From Streptomyces griseofuscus (GTDB lineage Bacteria; Actinomycetota; Actinomycetes; Streptomycetales; Streptomycetaceae), in NCBI RefSeq assembly GCF_014673495.1, contig NZ_CP051007.1:124001-188000 (forward strand): DNA of 64,000 bases. Reading direction: 5' to 3'. The first letter of the stretch is position 1. Each line of letters begins with the position of its first letter. A program made the position numbers and the translations under genes. The notes beneath the pieces were generated by a model. It had not been told where the DNA came from and made no database searches. It worked only from the letters and a program-made list of their open reading frames with translations. Of the stretch, positions 1-8,517 are shown in pieces.

Positions 1-16
1 GGCGGGGCGGTCGTGG

Positions 17-976
17 TCAGGCGTGGCAGGCCGGCAGGCCGCCGTGGTGGTCGCTCATCTCCCGGAACAGGGCGGGGATGTCGAGCGGGTCGCCGGGGGC
101 GGCCCCGAGCGCCTCGGCGTAGGCGCGGTGCAGATTGGGCACGAGGCGCTCGGCGTCGAGCAGGTCCGCGTACGGGCCCGGCCCGGCCTCCCGTGCCGTC
201 TGGAGCGGGGTGAGGCCGGCCGCGATGCCCTCGGCCGCGAGGCGCTGGAGCCTGCGCAGATAGCCCTCGTTGGCGTCGAGCAGTTCCGGGCCGCCGACCG
301 GGCCGTGCCCCGGTACGACGGTGACGGCGTCCAGGGCGCGCAGCCGCGCGAGGGCCGCCAGCGACCCGGACACCGACCCCATCGGGCAGAACGGCGTGAC
401 GCCCGACATCACCAGGTCCCCGGCGAACACCACCCGTGGTCCGGGCAGCCATACGGCGGTGTCGCCGGTGGTGTGCGCGGGCCCGGTGTGCAGCAGCCGC
501 GCCTCGTGCGCGCCCACGTGGAGGGTCATCCGGTCCCGGTAGGTGACGGCGGGCACGACGACCTCCAGATCGCCCCAGCACACGTCGGGCCACAGGCCCG
601 TCAGGTGCGTCCCGGCCGCGGCGGCCTCCTCGCGGGCCCGCTCGTGGCCGACGACGAGGGCTTCGGGGAAGACGAAGTTGCCGAAGGTGTGGTCGCCGTG
701 GAAGTGCGTGTTGACCAGGAGCCGCGGCGGCCGGCCGGCCCGGCGCAGGACGCGCTCCCTCAGCGCGCGGGCCCGCGCCTCGGTGGCCACGGTGTCGATC
801 AGGAGGCTCTCGCCGTCCGCCACGACGAGCCCGGCGTTGTTCAGGCACCAGCCGCCGTCGTGCTGCACATAGGCGTGGACGCCATCGGCGACCTCGGTGA
901 AGCGGCCGGCGGTGGGGGCGTGGTCCGGCGCGGCGGAACCCGCCGCCGGGCGCCGGGTGGCCGACGGGACGGTCAC
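17..976 (-). CDS. MBL-fold hydrolase/cyclase-like protein of the PKS operon
   Basis: A 319-residue metallo-beta-lactamase-fold protein. The zinc motif NTHFHGDHTFGN (HxHxDH) lies in the first half, followed by HTGPAHTTGD, FAGDLVMSG and PGHGPVGG, the expected series of later metal-binding loops. The GTG start at 976 has AAGGAG just upstream. It is the last gene of the leftward TE-KSalpha-KSbeta-ACP series, 40 nt after the ACP. In aromatic type II PKS clusters, MBL-fold proteins (ActIV class) act as Claisen cyclases or thioesterases that release the ACP-bound chain; that role is inferred from context, since MBL hydrolases are a broad family. The fold is secure, the substrate is not. Confidence 0.85.
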   Translation of the reverse strand: MTVPSATRRPAAGSAAPDHAPTAGRFTEVADGVHAYVQHDGGWCLNNAGLVVADGESLLIDTVATEARARALRERVLRRAGRPPRLLVNTHFHGDHTFGNFVFPEALVVGHERAREEAAAAGTHLTGLWPDVCWGDLEVVVPAVTYRDRMTLHVGAHEARLLHTGPAHTTGDTAVWLPGPRVVFAGDLVMSGVTPFCPMGSVSGSLAALARLRALDAVTVVPGHGPVGGPELLDANEGYLRRLQRLAAEGIAAGLTPLQTAREAGPGPYADLLDAERLVPNLHRAYAEALGAAPGDPLDIPALFREMSDHHGGLPACHA

Positions 977-1016
977 GGTCGTCTCCTTGGTGGATCGGGG
1001 CACCGCCGGGCGCCGG

Positions 1017-1280
1017 TCAGGCCGCGGCACGGGCGGCCAGCGCCCCGTTGACGAGGTCGAGGTACTGGCGCGGCGTCTGTGCCTCGGCCAGCGCCTCCTC
1101 GTCGAGCACCACGTCGTGGTCGCGCTCGATGACGCCGGTGACCTGCAAAAGCGCCAGGGAGTCGTAGCCCAGGTCCAGGAACAGGGTGTCCAGGGCGCCC
1201 TCGTCCAGCACGGCCCCCTCGTCGCCGCCCGCCGCCTCGCGCAGCAGGTCGGCGAGTTCGCTCCGGTCGAACCGTTCCAT
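1017..1280 (-). CDS. Acyl carrier protein, type II PKS
   Basis: An 87-residue free-standing acyl carrier protein. The phosphopantetheine site is LGYDSLALLQVTG, with Ser in the GYDS context typical of aromatic type II PKS carriers. It would hold the growing poly-beta-keto chain for the neighbouring ketosynthase pair after activation by the Sfp-type transferase encoded at 6.0-6.9 kb. The ATG start at 1280 was chosen because AGGGG lies 6 nt upstream and because the family starts near here; longer in-frame starts give an unnatural leader. It follows the KSbeta gene by about 55 nt, giving the classical KSalpha-KSbeta-ACP order. Confidence 0.92.
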   Translation of the reverse strand: MERFDRSELADLLREAAGGDEGAVLDEGALDTLFLDLGYDSLALLQVTGVIERDHDVVLDEEALAEAQTPRQYLDLVNGALAARAAA

Positions 1281-1335
1281 GGTGTTCCCCTCTTCCTCGG
1301 TTTCCTGGATTTCCTGGTGCCGTGCCGCAAGTGCG

Positions 1336-2586
1336 TCAGCGCGCCGCGCGGACGACCGTCGCCGCGTTGAAGCCGCCGCGGCCCCTGGCCAGGACCAGGG
1401 CATGGCGCAGCCGGGCCGGGCGCGGGGCGCCGCGCACCAGGTCCACGGGGCAGTCGCCGGCCACCCGGACGGCGCCGGCCGTCGGCGGGATCACCTGGTC
1501 GCGCAGGGCGCACAGGGCGGCCGCCAGATCGAGCGCGGAACCTCCCGCGCCCAGCCGCCCGGTCAGCGACTTGGGCGCGGTGACCGCCACCCCGTACGGG
1601 CCGAACAGCTCGGCGAGCGCTCGGGCCTCGGCCCGGTCGGCGTCCCGCTCGCCGGCCGCGTCGGCGAAGACCACGTCCACGTCCGCGGGGCCGATCCGGG
1701 CGTCGGCCAGGGCGAGCCGGGCCGCGGCGAGCAGCCGCGGCGGGCCGGCGCCGGGCGCCGGGTCGAACGTGGCGGCGCAGCCCTCGACCGTGCCGAGCAC
1801 GGCGGCGCCGCGGGCGCGGGCCGCGCCGGCCTCCTCCAGCACCAGCAGGGCGCCGCCCTCTCCGGCCACATGCCCGCACGCGTCGGCGTCGAAGGGCAGG
1901 TAGGCGCGTTCGGCGTCGTCGCGTGTGCTCATGCCGCCCGCCGCCAGCAGCGCGGTCCAGCCCCACGGGCACACGGCGGAGTCGAAGCCGCCGGTGAGCA
2001 CCGCGCGCACACCGGCGCGCAGTCGGCGGCGGGCCTGCGCGACGGCGTCCAGGCCGCCCGCCTGCTCGCTGACGACGACGCCGCTCGGCCCGCGCAGCCC
2101 GTGCCGGATGGAGATCTGGCCCGAGTTGGCGGCGTAGAACCAGGCGAACGACTGATAGGCGCCGACGTGCCGGCGGCCCTTGCTCCACAGCGCCTGCAGT
2201 TCGCGCTGGCCGAACTCGAAGCCGCCCGTGGAGTTGGCGGTGACGACACCCATGGCGTAGTCGGGCAGGTCCCGCGGCTCCAGGCCCGCGTCGTCCAGTG
2301 CCTCGGCGGCGGCGGCCAGCGACAGCCGCGTCACCCGGTCGGTCTGCGGCAGCAGCTTCGCCGGTACGTGGTCCTCGTCGGCGAAGCCCGTGACCTCTCC
2401 GGCGAGCGTCGCCGGGTAGCCGGAGGCGTCGAAGCGGGTGACGGGGCCGAGGGCGGTTTCGCCGCGCAGCATCGCCTCCCACCAGGACCGCACGCCGATG
2501 CCGCCGGGGGCGACGACGCCGAGCCCGGTGACGGCCGCGCCGCGCCGCCGCGTCAGGCCGGTGCTCCCGTTCGCCGCGGCGGTCAC
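1336..2586 (-). CDS. Ketosynthase beta / chain length factor
   Basis: A 416-residue thiolase-fold protein of the KSbeta/CLF class. At the position of the catalytic cysteine it has SEQAGGLDAVAQA, with Gln, which marks chain length factors. CLF pairs with KSalpha as a heterodimer and sets polyketide length. N-terminal AVTGLGVVAPGGIG matches the family, and length is normal. The GTG start overlaps the KSalpha stop by 4 nt (GTGA), indicating translational coupling and equal amounts of the two subunits. Which chain length it sets cannot be read from the sequence by eye. Confidence 0.93.
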   Translation of the reverse strand: MTAAANGSTGLTRRRGAAVTGLGVVAPGGIGVRSWWEAMLRGETALGPVTRFDASGYPATLAGEVTGFADEDHVPAKLLPQTDRVTRLSLAAAAEALDDAGLEPRDLPDYAMGVVTANSTGGFEFGQRELQALWSKGRRHVGAYQSFAWFYAANSGQISIRHGLRGPSGVVVSEQAGGLDAVAQARRRLRAGVRAVLTGGFDSAVCPWGWTALLAAGGMSTRDDAERAYLPFDADACGHVAGEGGALLVLEEAGAARARGAAVLGTVEGCAATFDPAPGAGPPRLLAAARLALADARIGPADVDVVFADAAGERDADRAEARALAELFGPYGVAVTAPKSLTGRLGAGGSALDLAAALCALRDQVIPPTAGAVRVAGDCPVDLVRGAPRPARLRHALVLARGRGGFNAATVVRAAR

Positions 2587-3848
2587 GCGGCCGCCCCCGT
2601 GTGCCGGCTGGTGAGCACCATCGCGCTCTGGAAGCCGCCGAAGCCGCTGCCGACGCTGAGCACCGTGTCGGTGCGCTGCTCGCGTGCGGTCAGCGGCGTG
2701 TAGTCGAGGTCGCAGGCCGGGTCGGCCTCGTGCAGGTTGGCGGTGGGCGGCACCGTGTCATGGGCGATGGCCAGCGCGCTGGCGGCGATTTCGAGCGCGC
2801 CGATGGCGCCGAGCGAGTGCCCGATCATCGACTTGACGGAGCTGACCGGCACCCGGTGGGCGTGCTGCCCGAGGCTCGCCTTGAACGCGGCCGTCTCGTG
2901 CCGGTCGTTCTGCTTGGTCCCCGAACCGTGGGCGTTGACGTAGTGGACGTCCGCGGGGTTCAGGCGGGCCTCGTCCAGGGCGACCCGGATGGCCTCGGCC
3001 ATCTCCCCGCCGTCCGGGCGCAGTCCGGTCATGTGATAGGCGTTGGAGCGGGTGGCGAACCCGCTCACCTCCGCGTAGATGCGGGCGCCGCGCCGTACCG
3101 CCCGGTCGTGCTCCTCCAGGACGAGCACCGCGCTGCCCTCGCCGAGCACGAACCCGTCGCGGGTGCGGTCGTAGGGGCGGGAGGCGGTCTCGGGCTCGTC
3201 GTTGCGCGCCGAGGTGGCGCGGATGGCGTCGAACGAGGCGAGGGTGATGGGGGTGATGGGGGCTTCCGCGCCGCCCGCCACCATGATGTCGGCGCTGCCC
3301 TCGCGGATCAGCTCGGTCGCGTGGCCGAGCGCGTCGAGTCCCGAGGTGCAGCCCGTGGACACGACGGCGACCGAGCCCAGCGCGCCGCTGTCGCGGGCGA
3401 CCTCGGCGGCGACCGAGCTGGGCACGAGGTAGTCCCCGAGCCGGGCCTCGGCCCGTGCGGGATCCAGCAGCCAGCGGCTGCCCGACTCGCTGACGTGTGC
3501 GTAGGTCTCGTCGAGGCCGCTGCTGCATCCGACCGCGGTGCCCAGGCTCACCCCGGTGCGCTCCCCCTCGGCGGCGAGCACGAGCCCGCTGTCGGCGACC
3601 GCCTCCCGCGCCGCGACCAGGGCGAACTGCGCGACGCGGTCCAGGCGGCGCGCCTCGTCGGGGGCGAAACCGTGCCCGGCGGGGTCGAAGTCGGCCTCGG
3701 CGGCGATCCGGGAGCGGAACGAGGAGGCGTCGAAGAGGGTGATACGGCGGGTGGCGGTACGCCCCTCGGTCAGCAGCGCCCAGAAGTCCGCGGTGCCGAC
3801 GCCGCCCGGCGCGACCACCCCGATCCCGGTGATGACGACCCGTCTCAT
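2583..3848 (-). CDS. Ketosynthase alpha of a type II PKS
   Basis: A 421-residue beta-ketoacyl-ACP synthase. The active-site region reads VSTGCTSGLDALGHA with the nucleophilic Cys, followed by the two catalytic His motifs NAHGSGTKQND and GHSLGAIGALE. The TGCTSGLDA signature is that of aromatic-type KSalpha rather than FabF. It catalyses decarboxylative Claisen condensation of malonyl units on the ACP, as a dimer with the KSbeta product. The ATG start overlaps the stop of the upstream thioesterase by 4 nt and the gene overlaps KSbeta by 4 nt. All catalytic residues are present, so the gene looks functional. Confidence 0.95.
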   Translation of the reverse strand: MRRVVITGIGVVAPGGVGTADFWALLTEGRTATRRITLFDASSFRSRIAAEADFDPAGHGFAPDEARRLDRVAQFALVAAREAVADSGLVLAAEGERTGVSLGTAVGCSSGLDETYAHVSESGSRWLLDPARAEARLGDYLVPSSVAAEVARDSGALGSVAVVSTGCTSGLDALGHATELIREGSADIMVAGGAEAPITPITLASFDAIRATSARNDEPETASRPYDRTRDGFVLGEGSAVLVLEEHDRAVRRGARIYAEVSGFATRSNAYHMTGLRPDGGEMAEAIRVALDEARLNPADVHYVNAHGSGTKQNDRHETAAFKASLGQHAHRVPVSSVKSMIGHSLGAIGALEIAASALAIAHDTVPPTANLHEADPACDLDYTPLTAREQRTDTVLSVGSGFGGFQSAMVLTSRHTGAAA

Positions 3849-4657
3849 CGGCTTCCCCCCATGTCACTCGGCTCCCTGTGCGGTGGCGTACCGGTCGGGC
3901 CGCGGCGGTCCGCGGCAGGCGCGAGGCGCCGTACGACCCGGCTCGCCCGCCCGATCAGACGCGGCAGTGCGCGGCCCCGTACGAAGAAGTGGTCGCCCGG
4001 CACCGTGCGCAGGGCGAAGGGGCCGGTGGTCCAGCGCCGCCACGGCGCCATCGACTCCGGCGGGGCCAGCGGGTCGCTGCGGCCGGCCACGGCCAGCACC
4101 GGCACGTCGAGCGGTCCGTGCGGTGACGGCCGGCGGGCGGCGGTGCGCAGCGCGTCGGCGAGCTGGAGATCGGCGCGGAGCACGGGCAGCACGAGCCGGT
4201 GCCACACCCCGCCGGGCTCCGCGCCCGCCGGGAGGGGCCGGGCGCCGCCGAGCAGCCGCAGCAGGTCCTCGTCCGGGGCCCGGCGGGCGTCCGGCAGGTC
4301 CGACGCCGCGTCCGGCGGCGGGCAGGCGCCCACCACCAGCAGCGCGGGGGCGGGCAGGCCCGCTTCGCGCAGGGCGCGGGCGAGCGTGTAGGCGATCAGC
4401 GCACCGAGGCTGTGCCCGTAGATCAGGTACGGGGCGGATCCGGCGCCGCCTTCCCCGGTGAAGTGGCCCATCGTCTCGGCGAGCAGGGCCTCGGGTGCGG
4501 TGACGCGCGGCTCGCGGCGCCGGCCGTCACGGCCGGGCAGCAGATGGGGCACGGGCTGCGCGCCGGGGCCGAGGTCGCGGCGCCAGCCGGCGAAGGCGGA
4601 GACGCCCGCCCCGGCATGCGCGAAGCAGTGGACCCGCAGCGGCCGTTCGTCGGGCAT
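3845..4657 (-). CDS. Type II thioesterase (first copy)
   Basis: A 270-residue alpha/beta hydrolase of the GrsT/RedJ type II thioesterase family. It shows the family N-terminus HCFAHAGAGVSAFAGW, the nucleophile elbow YGHSLGALIAY, a later Asp region (AVAGRSDPLAPP) and the catalytic His in VPGDHFFVRG. Such enzymes hydrolyse wrong acyl groups from carrier proteins, or sometimes release the product. The ATG at 4657 opens the leftward PKS operon, overlapping KSalpha by 4 nt. Coupling of an editing thioesterase with a minimal aromatic PKS is less usual and fits the NRPS-like genes nearby. Confidence 0.88.
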   Translation of the reverse strand: MPDERPLRVHCFAHAGAGVSAFAGWRRDLGPGAQPVPHLLPGRDGRRREPRVTAPEALLAETMGHFTGEGGAGSAPYLIYGHSLGALIAYTLARALREAGLPAPALLVVGACPPPDAASDLPDARRAPDEDLLRLLGGARPLPAGAEPGGVWHRLVLPVLRADLQLADALRTAARRPSPHGPLDVPVLAVAGRSDPLAPPESMAPWRRWTTGPFALRTVPGDHFFVRGRALPRLIGRASRVVRRLAPAADRRGPTGTPPHREPSDMGGSR

Positions 4658-4776
4658 ACGGCGTCCTCCTCGGGGCGTGCGCACCGCACCGGCGGGGGGC
4701 GGTGCGCGATCGTGGGCCCCCGGTCGCGGGCCTCGGACCGCGAGACTGCCAGGGGCCTCTCGACCGCCGCTCGGAC

Positions 4777-5598
4777 TCAGGCCGCGTACAGGTTGAAGGT
4801 GGAGCCGCGGCGCGGGCCGCTGAGCACGTCGAGGGCCGGGTCCACCGCGAGCATCGCCTGGTGCAGGCGCTGGAGCTGGGGCGAGGGTTCGACGCCGAGT
4901 TCCTCGACGAGCCTGATCCGCAGCCTGCGGTAGACGTCGAGGGCGGTGGCCTGGCGCCCCGAGCGGTACAGGGCCACCATCGCCTGCGAGTGCAGCCCCT
5001 CGTGCTGCGGGTGACGAGCCATCAGATCTGTGAGCTCGGCGATCAGTTCGGCGTGCCGGCCGAGCCGCAGATCGGCGTCGATACGGCGCTCGACGGTGAC
5101 GAGGCGGCTCTCCTCCAGGCGCAGCACCTCGATCTCCAGGATCGGCCCGGTGCTCACGTCCACCAGAGCGGCGCCCTCCCACAGCGCGAGCGCGTCGCGG
5201 AACTGCGCGGCGGCCCGCTCGTCGTCGCCCTTCTCGAACGACGCCTGCCCCGCGGCGGCCCGCTGCTCGTACAGGTGCACGTCGACGCACTCGGGCGGCA
5301 CTTGCAGCAGATAGCCGCCGTGCCGGGTGGCGAGCACCTCCTTGGCGTTGCCGGGCGAGTCGGGGCCCATCGCGGTGCCGAGGCGGCGGCGTAGCTGCAA
5401 TATGTAGGTTTGCAGCGTGGTCATCGCGCTGCGGGGCATGTTGCTGCCCCAGATCTCCTCCATGAGCGTGGTCACGGGTACGACCCGCCCCGGATAGAAC
5501 GACAGCAGCGCGAGGATCTGCCTCGGCTTGCCGGCGGTCGGAACGATGGACACCCCGTTGACGTCGGCGCTCAACGGGCCCAGAACCTGGATCTTCAC
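4777..5598 (-). CDS. SARP-family pathway activator (first copy)
   Basis: A 273-residue Streptomyces antibiotic regulatory protein. The N-terminal OmpR-like winged helix (about residues 1-95, with KPRQILALLSFYPGRVVPV and TTLQTYILQLRRRLG) is followed by the bacterial transcriptional activation (BTAD) domain ending in GRQATALDVYRRLR and LVEELGVEPSPQLQ. SARPs bind heptameric direct repeats and recruit RNA polymerase to pathway promoters. GTG at 5598 was chosen because GGGAGGAA lies just upstream; longer in-frame starts add an unrelated leader. The thioesterase-PKS operon lies 119 nt downstream in the same direction, so it is a plausible first target. Confidence 0.92.
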   Translation of the reverse strand: MKIQVLGPLSADVNGVSIVPTAGKPRQILALLSFYPGRVVPVTTLMEEIWGSNMPRSAMTTLQTYILQLRRRLGTAMGPDSPGNAKEVLATRHGGYLLQVPPECVDVHLYEQRAAAGQASFEKGDDERAAAQFRDALALWEGAALVDVSTGPILEIEVLRLEESRLVTVERRIDADLRLGRHAELIAELTDLMARHPQHEGLHSQAMVALYRSGRQATALDVYRRLRIRLVEELGVEPSPQLQRLHQAMLAVDPALDVLSGPRRGSTFNLYAA

Positions 5599-6053
5599 GG
5601 CTTCCTCCCATACCCGGACGAGTCCGCGGTGGTGCGAGACCACCGGCGCGTCTGCACCGTAGCCGCGTTCTCCCGTCCGGCTCCGGTATCTCCACCGCCG
5701 TTCGAGCCCCACTCCAAGCGGAAGCGGCGCTCCCCCGCCCGGTCCGGCGAACCACCGCCTGCACTCCGGGGAACGGCCTGCTCCAGCCGCCGGGGGAAAC
5801 CCGTCGCCACGACCACCGCCCGCGCGTTTCTCCACCAGCACCCGAGCGCGCCCGCGCCCGCCACGGCCCCCTGTACGCCACCGTGACGGCGTGCCCCCTG
5901 TCCGCCACCGTGACCGCGCGGTGCCGTACGGGCCACGGCCGGCTGCTCCCCCGCGGGCGTCTCAAACGGCCCCGAGGAGCCCCCACGCGCGTCCGCCCGC
6001 AAGGGTCCGCGCCATCCGGAAGGCGCGCCCGCGTGCGGTGCGGCCGGGCGGGG
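5599..6053. other. Gene-free 455-bp stretch upstream of SARP 1
   Basis: No convincing gene is seen on either strand. The stretch separates the Sfp-type transferase stop from the SARP start and probably holds the SARP promoter. Its only clear structure is a pair of 22-nt direct repeats at 5866-5887 and 5893-5914 (core CTGTMCGCCACCGTGAC), one mismatch between copies, 27 nt apart. Confidence 0.6.
5866..5914. repeat. Tandem 22-nt direct repeat, possible regulator site
   Basis: Two near-identical 22-nt copies begin at 5866 and 5893, differing at one base in the CTGT(A/C)CGCC part. The 27-nt period and the place, about 270-315 nt upstream of the SARP 1 start, make a regulatory role possible. No known operator consensus is recognised, so the function is open. 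Confidence 0.5.
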
Positions 6054-6887
6054 TCAGCAGAGGGCTTCGACCGGCTGGGGCAGGATCAGCCGGCGCGGCG
6101 CCTGCCGGCTCCAGGGGAAGCCGCGGTGCACTTCCAGTACGGTCTCCTCGTCGGAGCCCGTCATGACGGCGACGGCGACGAGCACACCGGGTTCCGGCTC
6201 CAGCTCCGCGAAGCGCCACCGCTCCGGGGGTTCGCCGTCCGGCGGCCTGAAGCCGCGCACGCCCCGGTCCGGGGCGAGCGTGAAGGCGAAGGAGTCGAAC
6301 GGAAGCCCGAGTCCGAGGCCGCGTGCCTTGGCGTACGCCTCCTTCAGCGTCCACAGCCGCAGCGTCCTGCGGTCGCGGGCCCGGCCCGGTGCCGCCGCGG
6401 TCACCCAGGCGGTCTCCTCGGGCGCGAAGCTCTCCACGATGGCCTCGAAGCCCCGGTCGTCCCGGTCGAGCCGTTCCACGTCGACGCCGATGCGGTGACG
6501 GCGCACCACGCCGAGCAGGTTGTACCCGTCGGTGTGCGACAGGTTGAAGTCCAGCTCCCGGCCGCCGCGCGGCAGTCCTTCCACGGGCTTGCGCAGGAAC
6601 GGCCTGCCGCGCGAGGAACGCCAGAGCACGGCCTCCGCCTCGGGTATGCCGCTCTCCAGCGCCAGGACCCGGCGGACGAGCGCGTGCGCCGCCAGGTACT
6701 GGCGCCGGTCACGGTCGAACAGGAAGCGCCCGGCGGTCTGCTGCTCCTGCTCGTCCAGCCAGTGGCGTGCGAGGTCCGCGGCGAGTCGCGGGTCCAGCGC
6801 GTCGTTGGGGCAGAACCACAGCTTGACGGGCGCCTCGGGGTGCGGCGCCGCATGCTGCGGACGGCCCGCCGCTGCGGGAGACGTCAT
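6054..6887 (-). CDS. Sfp-type 4'-phosphopantetheinyl transferase
   Basis: A 277-residue enzyme that moves the phosphopantetheine arm from coenzyme A to carrier-protein serines. It shows the Sfp family motifs in order: FNLSHTDGYNLLGV, IGVDVERLDR with the Mg-binding Asp and Glu, and WTLKEAYAKARGLGLGLPF. It lies next to the two-domain carrier protein gene and would activate that protein and the ACP at 1.0-1.3 kb. Length fits the larger Sfp subgroup used for PKS/NRPS carriers. A shorter start (MKLWFCPNDA-like region, about 20 residues in) cannot be excluded. Confidence 0.93.
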   Translation of the reverse strand: MTSPAAAGRPQHAAPHPEAPVKLWFCPNDALDPRLAADLARHWLDEQEQQTAGRFLFDRDRRQYLAAHALVRRVLALESGIPEAEAVLWRSSRGRPFLRKPVEGLPRGGRELDFNLSHTDGYNLLGVVRRHRIGVDVERLDRDDRGFEAIVESFAPEETAWVTAAAPGRARDRRTLRLWTLKEAYAKARGLGLGLPFDSFAFTLAPDRGVRGFRPPDGEPPERWRFAELEPEPGVLVAVAVMTGSDEETVLEVHRGFPWSRQAPRRLILPQPVEALC

Positions 6888-6969
6888 CCGGCCGGCTCAC
6901 TCCCGCGGCCGAGGACACCGCCCTCGCGTCGGACGCGTACGCCGTTGCGGTGCATGTCCGTCCGCCGCC

Positions 6970-7713
6970 TCAGTCCCGCCGGGGCAGCAGGGCGAGAGCC
7001 TGCTCCACGCTGACCTGGCCGTCGCGCACCGCGTCGAGCAGCGCCTCCACCGGCATCGGCGCCTGCGCCGGCGCCGCGACCGGGCCGGGTCCGGCGGGCA
7101 GCTGCGCGCCGATGTGGGCGGCCAGCGCCGTGAGGTTCGGGTGGTCGTACAGGACGGCCGCGCGCTCGCGCAGCCCGTAGACGAGGTTGACCACGGAGAT
7201 GAACTCGGCGCCCAGCGCGGTGTCCACGCCGAGGGCGGAGAAGGGCTCGGCGGTACCGATCTCCCACGGGTCGCAGCACAGGATGCGCGCGATCTCCTCG
7301 CGCAGGACGTCGAGGACGGGCGGCGCGGGCACCGGGCCGGGGAACTCCGCCGCGAGGTTCACGGACGGGGCCGCGGACGGCAGCGGCGCCGCGGCCGCGC
7401 GGAGGGACACCTGCGGCATCTCGGCCGGCGCCGCCCCCGTCTCGCGCGCCACGTACCCGGCGAAGTCCGCCGGCGTCGGGTGGTCGACGAGCGCGGCGGG
7501 CTTGATCGCGGTGCCGTAGTGCGCGTTGACGGTGGCCACGTACTCCACGGCGAGCAGCGAGTCGACCCCGCACACGCGGAAGGTCTGCGCGGGGTCGATC
7601 TTCTCGGGCTTCAGACGCAGTACGTCGGCGAGCATGCGCACCACCTGGCCGAGCACGCCGGTGTCGTGGGCGGCGGGCGCCGTGGTGCGGGCGCTGGGTC
7701 GTCGAGCGGGCAT
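6970..7713 (-). CDS. Two-domain acyl carrier protein, second site Thr
   Basis: A 247-residue protein with two carrier domains joined by a Pro/Ala-rich linker. Domain 1 (about residues 20-95) has the standard site FRVCGVDSLLAVEYVA with Ser. Domain 2 (about 130-205) has FSALGVDTALGAEFIS, with Thr exactly where the modified Ser should be. A short tail (PVEALLDAVRDGQVSVEQALALL) resembles a docking helix pair. Starts further upstream give only a basic low-complexity leader, so ATG 7713 is taken. Domain 1 is probably active; domain 2 is probably not phosphopantetheinylated and may serve for structure or docking. Partners could be the E1 pair or the condensation-domain protein. Confidence 0.85.
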   Translation of the reverse strand: MPARRPSARTTAPAAHDTGVLGQVVRMLADVLRLKPEKIDPAQTFRVCGVDSLLAVEYVATVNAHYGTAIKPAALVDHPTPADFAGYVARETGAAPAEMPQVSLRAAAAPLPSAAPSVNLAAEFPGPVPAPPVLDVLREEIARILCCDPWEIGTAEPFSALGVDTALGAEFISVVNLVYGLRERAAVLYDHPNLTALAAHIGAQLPAGPGPVAAPAQAPMPVEALLDAVRDGQVSVEQALALLPRRD

Positions 7714-7805
7714 GGCGGGGCTCCAATGGTCCTGGGTGGGATGGGGGCGGTGCCCTCGCCGGCCGGGCGCGGGCGGCTGCGGCCCGGCCGCGAGGACCGC
7801 GCGCA

Positions 7806-8447
7806 TCACGCGGCGCCGGCCAGGTCGCCGGGCGGGGCGGGAGCGTGGGTGCGGTACCGGGCGGCCTCGTCCTGCGATACGAGCACGGTGAGCAGCAGGT
7901 CCCACAACGCGGTGAGCCGCCGGTCGAGTTCCCCGGCGGGCAGCGCCCCGGCCACGGCCGCGAGCCCGCACACCGTCGTCCACAGCAGCGCTGCCGCGCC
8001 CTCGCCCCGGCCCGCGGCCCGCAGGGCGCCCGCCTCACCGGCCCGGCGCAGCAGCCGCAGCACCTCGTGGTCCCATGCCCGGTACAGGCCGGTGGCCGGG
8101 GGGTCGCCGTCCATGCGGTCCTGGGCGATCCGCACTCCCGCGCCGACCAGCGGATCCTCGCGCAGCGCGCGGATCAGCCAGTGCGTCATGTCGATGAGGA
8201 TCTGCACGGGCGGGGCGCCGTGCTCCTCCCGTTCGCGCAGGAAGCCGACGAGCCGCGCACCGCCTTCCCGCTGCACCGCTTCGGCGAGCACCTCCTTGGA
8301 GGCGAAGTGGAAGTACAGCGCCCCTTTCGTCAGGCCCGCGTCCGCCGCGATCCGATCCAGGGTGGCGCCGGCGTATCCGTGCCGGCCGAACTGGCGCCCG
8401 CCCGCCTGGATCAGGCTGCGCCGGGTCCGTTCCGATCTGGTCTGCAT
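7806..8447 (-). CDS. TetR regulator, gamma-butyrolactone receptor-like (1)
   Basis: A 213-residue TetR-type protein. Its DNA-binding domain (about residues 8-55: TRRSLIQAGGRQFGRHGYA, LDRIAADAGLTKGALYFHFASKEVLAEAV) is of the ArpA/ScbR class. It belongs to the family that binds gamma-butyrolactones or antibiotics and releases AREs. It lies between SARP 2 and the two-domain carrier gene, all transcribed leftward. The C-terminal half lacks obvious family hallmarks by eye, so it may be a pseudo-receptor that senses another ligand. Confidence 0.85.
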   Translation of the reverse strand: MQTRSERTRRSLIQAGGRQFGRHGYAGATLDRIAADAGLTKGALYFHFASKEVLAEAVQREGGARLVGFLREREEHGAPPVQILIDMTHWLIRALREDPLVGAGVRIAQDRMDGDPPATGLYRAWDHEVLRLLRRAGEAGALRAAGRGEGAAALLWTTVCGLAAVAGALPAGELDRRLTALWDLLLTVLVSQDEAARYRTHAPAPPGDLAGAA

Positions 8448-8517
8448 CGCCGTTCACCTCTCCCGAGTCCCTTAGTGCACAGGCCCCTTCGACGGGCCGC
8501 CGGTCATCTGAGGACCG

